Both the position numbers and the translations under genes were made by a program. A stretch of DNA of 64,000 nt from Nocardia huaxiensis (lineage in GTDB: Bacteria > Actinomycetota > Actinomycetes > Mycobacteriales > Mycobacteriaceae): contig NZ_CP059399.1 of NCBI RefSeq assembly GCF_013744875.1, forward strand, positions 7,068,001 through 7,132,000, in the 5' to 3' direction. Positions 60,969 to 64,000 of this stretch are shown here, one piece after another. The notes below the pieces were generated by a model. The model was not told where the DNA came from. It worked only from the letters and a program-made list of their open reading frames with translations, and made no database searches. Positions within the stretch are counted from its first letter, which is position 1, and each line of letters begins with the position of its first letter.

Positions 60969-63900
60969 CTAACTCGCCGCGCCGACCAGGTTCTCGCCGC
61001 GCAGGCGCTGCGAGATCACCTGGGTGATGCCGTCGCCGCGCATGCTGACGCCGTAGAGGGCGTCGGCGATCTCCATGGTGGGCTTCTGGTGGGTGATGAC
61101 GATCAGCTGGGACTTTTCCCGCAGCTGTTCGAACAGGCCGATGAGGCGGCGCAGGTTGGTGTCGTCCAGGGCGGCCTCGACCTCGTCCATCACGTAGAAG
61201 GGTGAGGGGCGGGCACGGAAGATGGCTACCAGGAAGGCCACTGCGGCCAAGGACTTCTCGCCGCCGGAGAGCAGGGAGAGCCGCTTGACCTTCTTGCCCG
61301 GCGGGCGCGCTTCGACCTCGACGCCGGTGGTGAGCATGTCGGAGGGGTCGGTGAGCAGGATGCGTCCTTCACCGCCGGGGAACAGCTTGCTGAACACGTG
61401 GGTGAATTCGCGTTCCACATCGTCGTAGGCTTCGGTGAAGACCTGCAGGATGCGGGCGTCGACCTCGGCGACCACGTCGAGGAGGTCCTGACGCGCCTTC
61501 TTGACGTCCTCGAGCTGGGTGTTGAGGAAGGTGTAGCGCTCTTCGAGGGCGGCGAACTCTTCCAGCGCAAGGGGATTCACCTTGCCGAGGGTGGTGAGGT
61601 CCTTCTCGGCTCGTTTGGCGCGCCGCTCCTGGGTGGCGCGGTCGTACGGCATGGGCTGCGGTTCGCTGACATTCTCGCCGCGTTCCTTGGCCTGCTCGTA
61701 CTCCATCATCTCCAGCGCGGTCGGCGGCATGGGGGTGTCGGGGCCGTATTCGGCGATGAGGTCTTCCAGTGCGACACCGAAGGTTTCGGCGATGGTGGTC
61801 TCGAGCTGTTCGATGCGCAGCGCGGCCTGCGCGCGGGCGACCTCGTCGCGGTGCACGGCGTCGACGATCTGACTCAGCTGGGTGGTGAGCGCGCGCGAGC
61901 GTTCCTTGGTCTGCTCCACCTGCGCGGCGATCTCGGAGCGGCGGCGCACCAGCTCATCGCGGCGTGCGGACGCCTCGGCGACGACGGTTTCCAGTTGCGC
62001 GGCAACGCGTTCGGCGGAGTCGGCGACCACGGCGGCGACGGCGGACGCCTGCCGGCGGGCGGCCTGGGCGCGTTCGGCGCGGGCGCGGGTCTCGCGTTCG
62101 GCGCGGGCCATGCGGCGCAGCGAATCCGCTTTGCCGCGAACCGATTCCGCGCGTTCCTCGGCGGTGCGCACGGCCAGGCGGGCCTCGACCTCCATGGTGC
62201 GGGCTTCGGCGAGCGCGGCGGCGGCTTCCTCGCGCGCGTAACCGGCGGTCTCGGTTCCCGCTGCGTCCGAACCCATTTCGGACTGTTCGTCCTCGGCGTG
62301 CCGCAGCCGGTCCTCGAGTTCGGCGAGCTTGGCGAGGGTCTCCTCGCGCCCGGCCTCGGTGTCGGCGCGCTGGGCGAGGATGCGCTCGCATTCCTGCTGT
62401 GCGCGCCGCGCGGTCTGCCCGAGCCGGCCGAGCCGGTCGTAGATGGCGACCAGCGCCTGATCGGATTCGTGCAGCGCGAGCAGCGCGTGATCGACGGCTT
62501 CCTTGCGATCGGTCTGCTCGGCGAGCGCACCGGCGAGGGCGGCCTCGAGTTCCTCGGCCTGCCGCTGCCAGGACACGAGTTCGGCCTTGGCGGCATCGAT
62601 TTCGGCCTGCACCTCGAGCTGGCTGGGGGCGCGGTCGGAGCCGCCGAGCAGCCAGCCGCTGCCGGTGATATCGCCTTCGCGGGTGACGACACGCAGTTCG
62701 GGCCGGGCCGCGATGACCTGTGCGGCGACGGCCAGATCGTCGGCGACGGCGATGCCGGCGGTGAGCGCCCCGATCGCGCCGCGCAGGTGGTCCGGGCAGT
62801 CGACGATGTCGGCGAGCCAGCGCGCCGACCCGGGTAGCTGCCCGTTGGGCCGCGAATCCGGTTGCGTCGCATGGCCGTACACGAGCGCCGCCCGACCCCC
62901 GTCGGACTCCTTGAGCGCCCGCACGGCGGCGTGCGCGGACGGTCCGGTGTCGGCGGCCACGGCGTCGGCGAGCGGCCCGAGCGCGGCGGCGACGGCGGCC
63001 TCGTAGCCGCCGTGCACGCGAATCAGCCCGGACAGCGGCCCCAGCAGCCCGTCGGTGCGATGCTCCAGGAGCCAGGCCGCGCCGTCCTTGCGCGCCAAAC
63101 CCATGGTGAGCGCCTCGATCCGCGCGGACAGCGAGGCGACGCGCTTGCTGGCTTCGCGGTCCTTCTCCCGCAGTTCGGTGACCCGCTGGTCGGCCAGTTC
63201 GAGGGCCTGCGCGGCGTGCTCGTACTGCGTGTCGAGGCCCTCCTCCCCCGCGTCGAGCTCACTCAATTCGCCCTGCACGGACTCGAATTCGGCGTCGGCG
63301 TCCTCGCCGCGCCGCCGGGCTTCGGCCAGTGCGGTGGACAGCCGCGAGATCTCCCCGTCCACGGACTGCGCCCGGGTGCGCAGCGTGTCGACCTGACCGG
63401 AGAGCCGCGCCAGCCCTTCGCGACGGTCGGCGATGGCCCGCACGGCCGCCAGATGCGCCTGCTCGGCGGCTTTGGCGGCCTGCTCCCGCTCGTGCAGCGC
63501 GTCGCGCGCCGCCTCGAGGGTCTCGGTGGCGATCTCCACCGCCGCCAGCAGTTCGGCCTCCTCGGCCTCCACCCGCTCGGCTTCACGCTCGAGCTGGTCG
63601 GGATCGCGCCCCGCGCCGCTCGGCTGCTCGATGGTCAGATTGCGCGCCCGATCCCGCGCGATGCGAATAGTGGCATTGACGCGTTCGGTCAAAGCGGACA
63701 GCTGGAACCAGGTCTGCGCCGCCGCCTCCGCACTCGGCGTCAACCGCGACAGCTCGAACTCCTGCTGTGCCAGCGCCGCATTCGCCGCATCCAGCTCGGC
63801 CTGCATATTGACCTGCTGCTCGCGCGCGTACGCCTCTTTGCTCTGCTGGCTCTCCAGCTCGGTGCGCCGCGACACCAGATCGTCGGCCGCGAGCCGCAAG

Positions 63901-64000
63901 CGCGCGTCGCGCAGCTCCGATTGCACGGTCGCCGCCCGCCGCGCCACCTCGGCCTGCCGCCCCAATGGCTTGAGCTGCCTGCGCAATTCGGTGGTGAGGT
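60969..64000 (-). CDS. smc: Chromosome partition protein SMC, partial (N-terminus beyond the window)
   Basis: About 1010 C-terminal residues are present. Long coiled coils flank a hinge (DGLLGPLSGLIRVHGGYEAAVAAALGPL to GGRAAL), and the C-terminal ATPase half has signature LSLLSGGEKSLAAVAFLVAIF and Walker B PFYVMDEVEAALDD. The frame continues upstream past 63986 as LTTELRRQLKPLG, so the start lies outside the window. SMC organises and segregates chromosomes. Confidence 0.97.
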   Translation of the reverse strand, partial: LTTELRRQLKPLGRQAEVARRAATVQSELRDARLRLAADDLVSRRTELESQQSKEAYAREQQVNMQAELDAANAALAQQEFELSRLTPSAEAAAQTWFQLSALTERVNATIRIARDRARNLTIEQPSGAGRDPDQLEREAERVEAEEAELLAAVEIATETLEAARDALHEREQAAKAAEQAHLAAVRAIADRREGLARLSGQVDTLRTRAQSVDGEISRLSTALAEARRRGEDADAEFESVQGELSELDAGEEGLDTQYEHAAQALELADQRVTELREKDREASKRVASLSARIEALTMGLARKDGAAWLLEHRTDGLLGPLSGLIRVHGGYEAAVAAALGPLADAVAADTGPSAHAAVRALKESDGGRAALVYGHATQPDSRPNGQLPGSARWLADIVDCPDHLRGAIGALTAGIAVADDLAVAAQVIAARPELRVVTREGDITGSGWLLGGSDRAPSQLEVQAEIDAAKAELVSWQRQAEELEAALAGALAEQTDRKEAVDHALLALHESDQALVAIYDRLGRLGQTARRAQQECERILAQRADTEAGREETLAKLAELEDRLRHAEDEQSEMGSDAAGTETAGYAREEAAAALAEARTMEVEARLAVRTAEERAESVRGKADSLRRMARAERETRARAERAQAARRQASAVAAVVADSAERVAAQLETVVAEASARRDELVRRRSEIAAQVEQTKERSRALTTQLSQIVDAVHRDEVARAQAALRIEQLETTIAETFGVALEDLIAEYGPDTPMPPTALEMMEYEQAKERGENVSEPQPMPYDRATQERRAKRAEKDLTTLGKVNPLALEEFAALEERYTFLNTQLEDVKKARQDLLDVVAEVDARILQVFTEAYDDVEREFTHVFSKLFPGGEGRILLTDPSDMLTTGVEVEARPPGKKVKRLSLLSGGEKSLAAVAFLVAIFRARPSPFYVMDEVEAALDDTNLRRLIGLFEQLREKSQLIVITHQKPTMEIADALYGVSMRGDGITQVISQRLRGENLVGAAS

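Overview
The window is a high-GC actinobacterial chromosome segment. The order smc - ftsY - amtB - glnB - glnD - ffh - rpsP - KH - rimM - trmD - rplS - lepB - rnhB - DUF2469 - yraN - comM-like - dprA - xerC - rpsB - tsf - pyrH - frr - cdsA - rlmN, nearly all on the minus strand, is the conserved core of mycolic-acid actinomycetes. The accessory proteins (DUF4331, DUF1990, LppU-like, small exported proteins, alpha-keto acid decarboxylase) point to Nocardia or a close relative. This placement is inferred from gene content; no marker such as rRNA is present.

Layout. 1-9.7 kb is accessory: a frameshifted thiamine-diphosphate enzyme running off the left edge, an exported DUF4331 protein with a TPR partner, a MarR regulator divergent from a lipoprotein, a glucose-dehydrogenase/sugar-porter operon and a small deazaflavin-type oxidoreductase. 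9.7-14 kb holds rlmN, a LapA-like membrane protein, cdsA, frr and pyrH. 14-17.6 kb is a second accessory block: an HTH regulator divergent from an NmrA/cupin pair, then three tandem tiny exported cysteine peptides. 17.6-31.5 kb returns to the core (tsf, rpsB, xerC, dprA, comM-like, yraN, rnhB, lepB, rplS), interrupted at 19.7-24.8 kb by DUF202 membrane proteins, an M23 peptidase, DUF1990, a YqeY-like protein, an ankyrin-like protein, an iron-box-controlled siderophore-interacting protein and an N-formylglutamate amidohydrolase. 31.7-38.4 kb has kdc, a membrane protein, tex, a decayed lipoprotein gene and a small exported protein. 38.5-40.4 kb is the trmD-rimM-KH-rpsP operon. 40.6-46.3 kb is accessory: a candidate 31-aa membrane micropeptide, an LppU-like protein, an amidohydrolase, a LysR regulator with a divergent zinc-ribbon protein, and an XRE/DUF5753 cassette whose upstream partner carries an amber codon. 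46.4-54.6 kb is ffh, glnD, glnB, amtB and ftsY. 54.8-60.9 kb is accessory (DUF2237, two membrane proteins, a DUF4232 lipoprotein, a TetR regulator with an unusual C-terminal zinc-finger-like tail divergent from a second NmrA gene, and an exported HAD phosphatase). The window ends inside smc.

How parts work together. rpsB, tsf, frr, rpsP, rplS, trmD, rimM and rlmN build and maintain the translation apparatus. ffh, ftsY and lepB form the SRP/secretion route. amtB-glnB-glnD is the ammonium uptake and sensing module. xerC, dprA, comM-like and smc handle DNA. The accessory blocks are mostly regulator-plus-target modules with visible palindromic operators.

No rRNA, tRNA, CRISPR array, insertion sequence or prophage was recognised. 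Several genes carry single-base expansions in short G/C runs or amber codons. These could be real decay or sequence errors, and only read-level data can tell.
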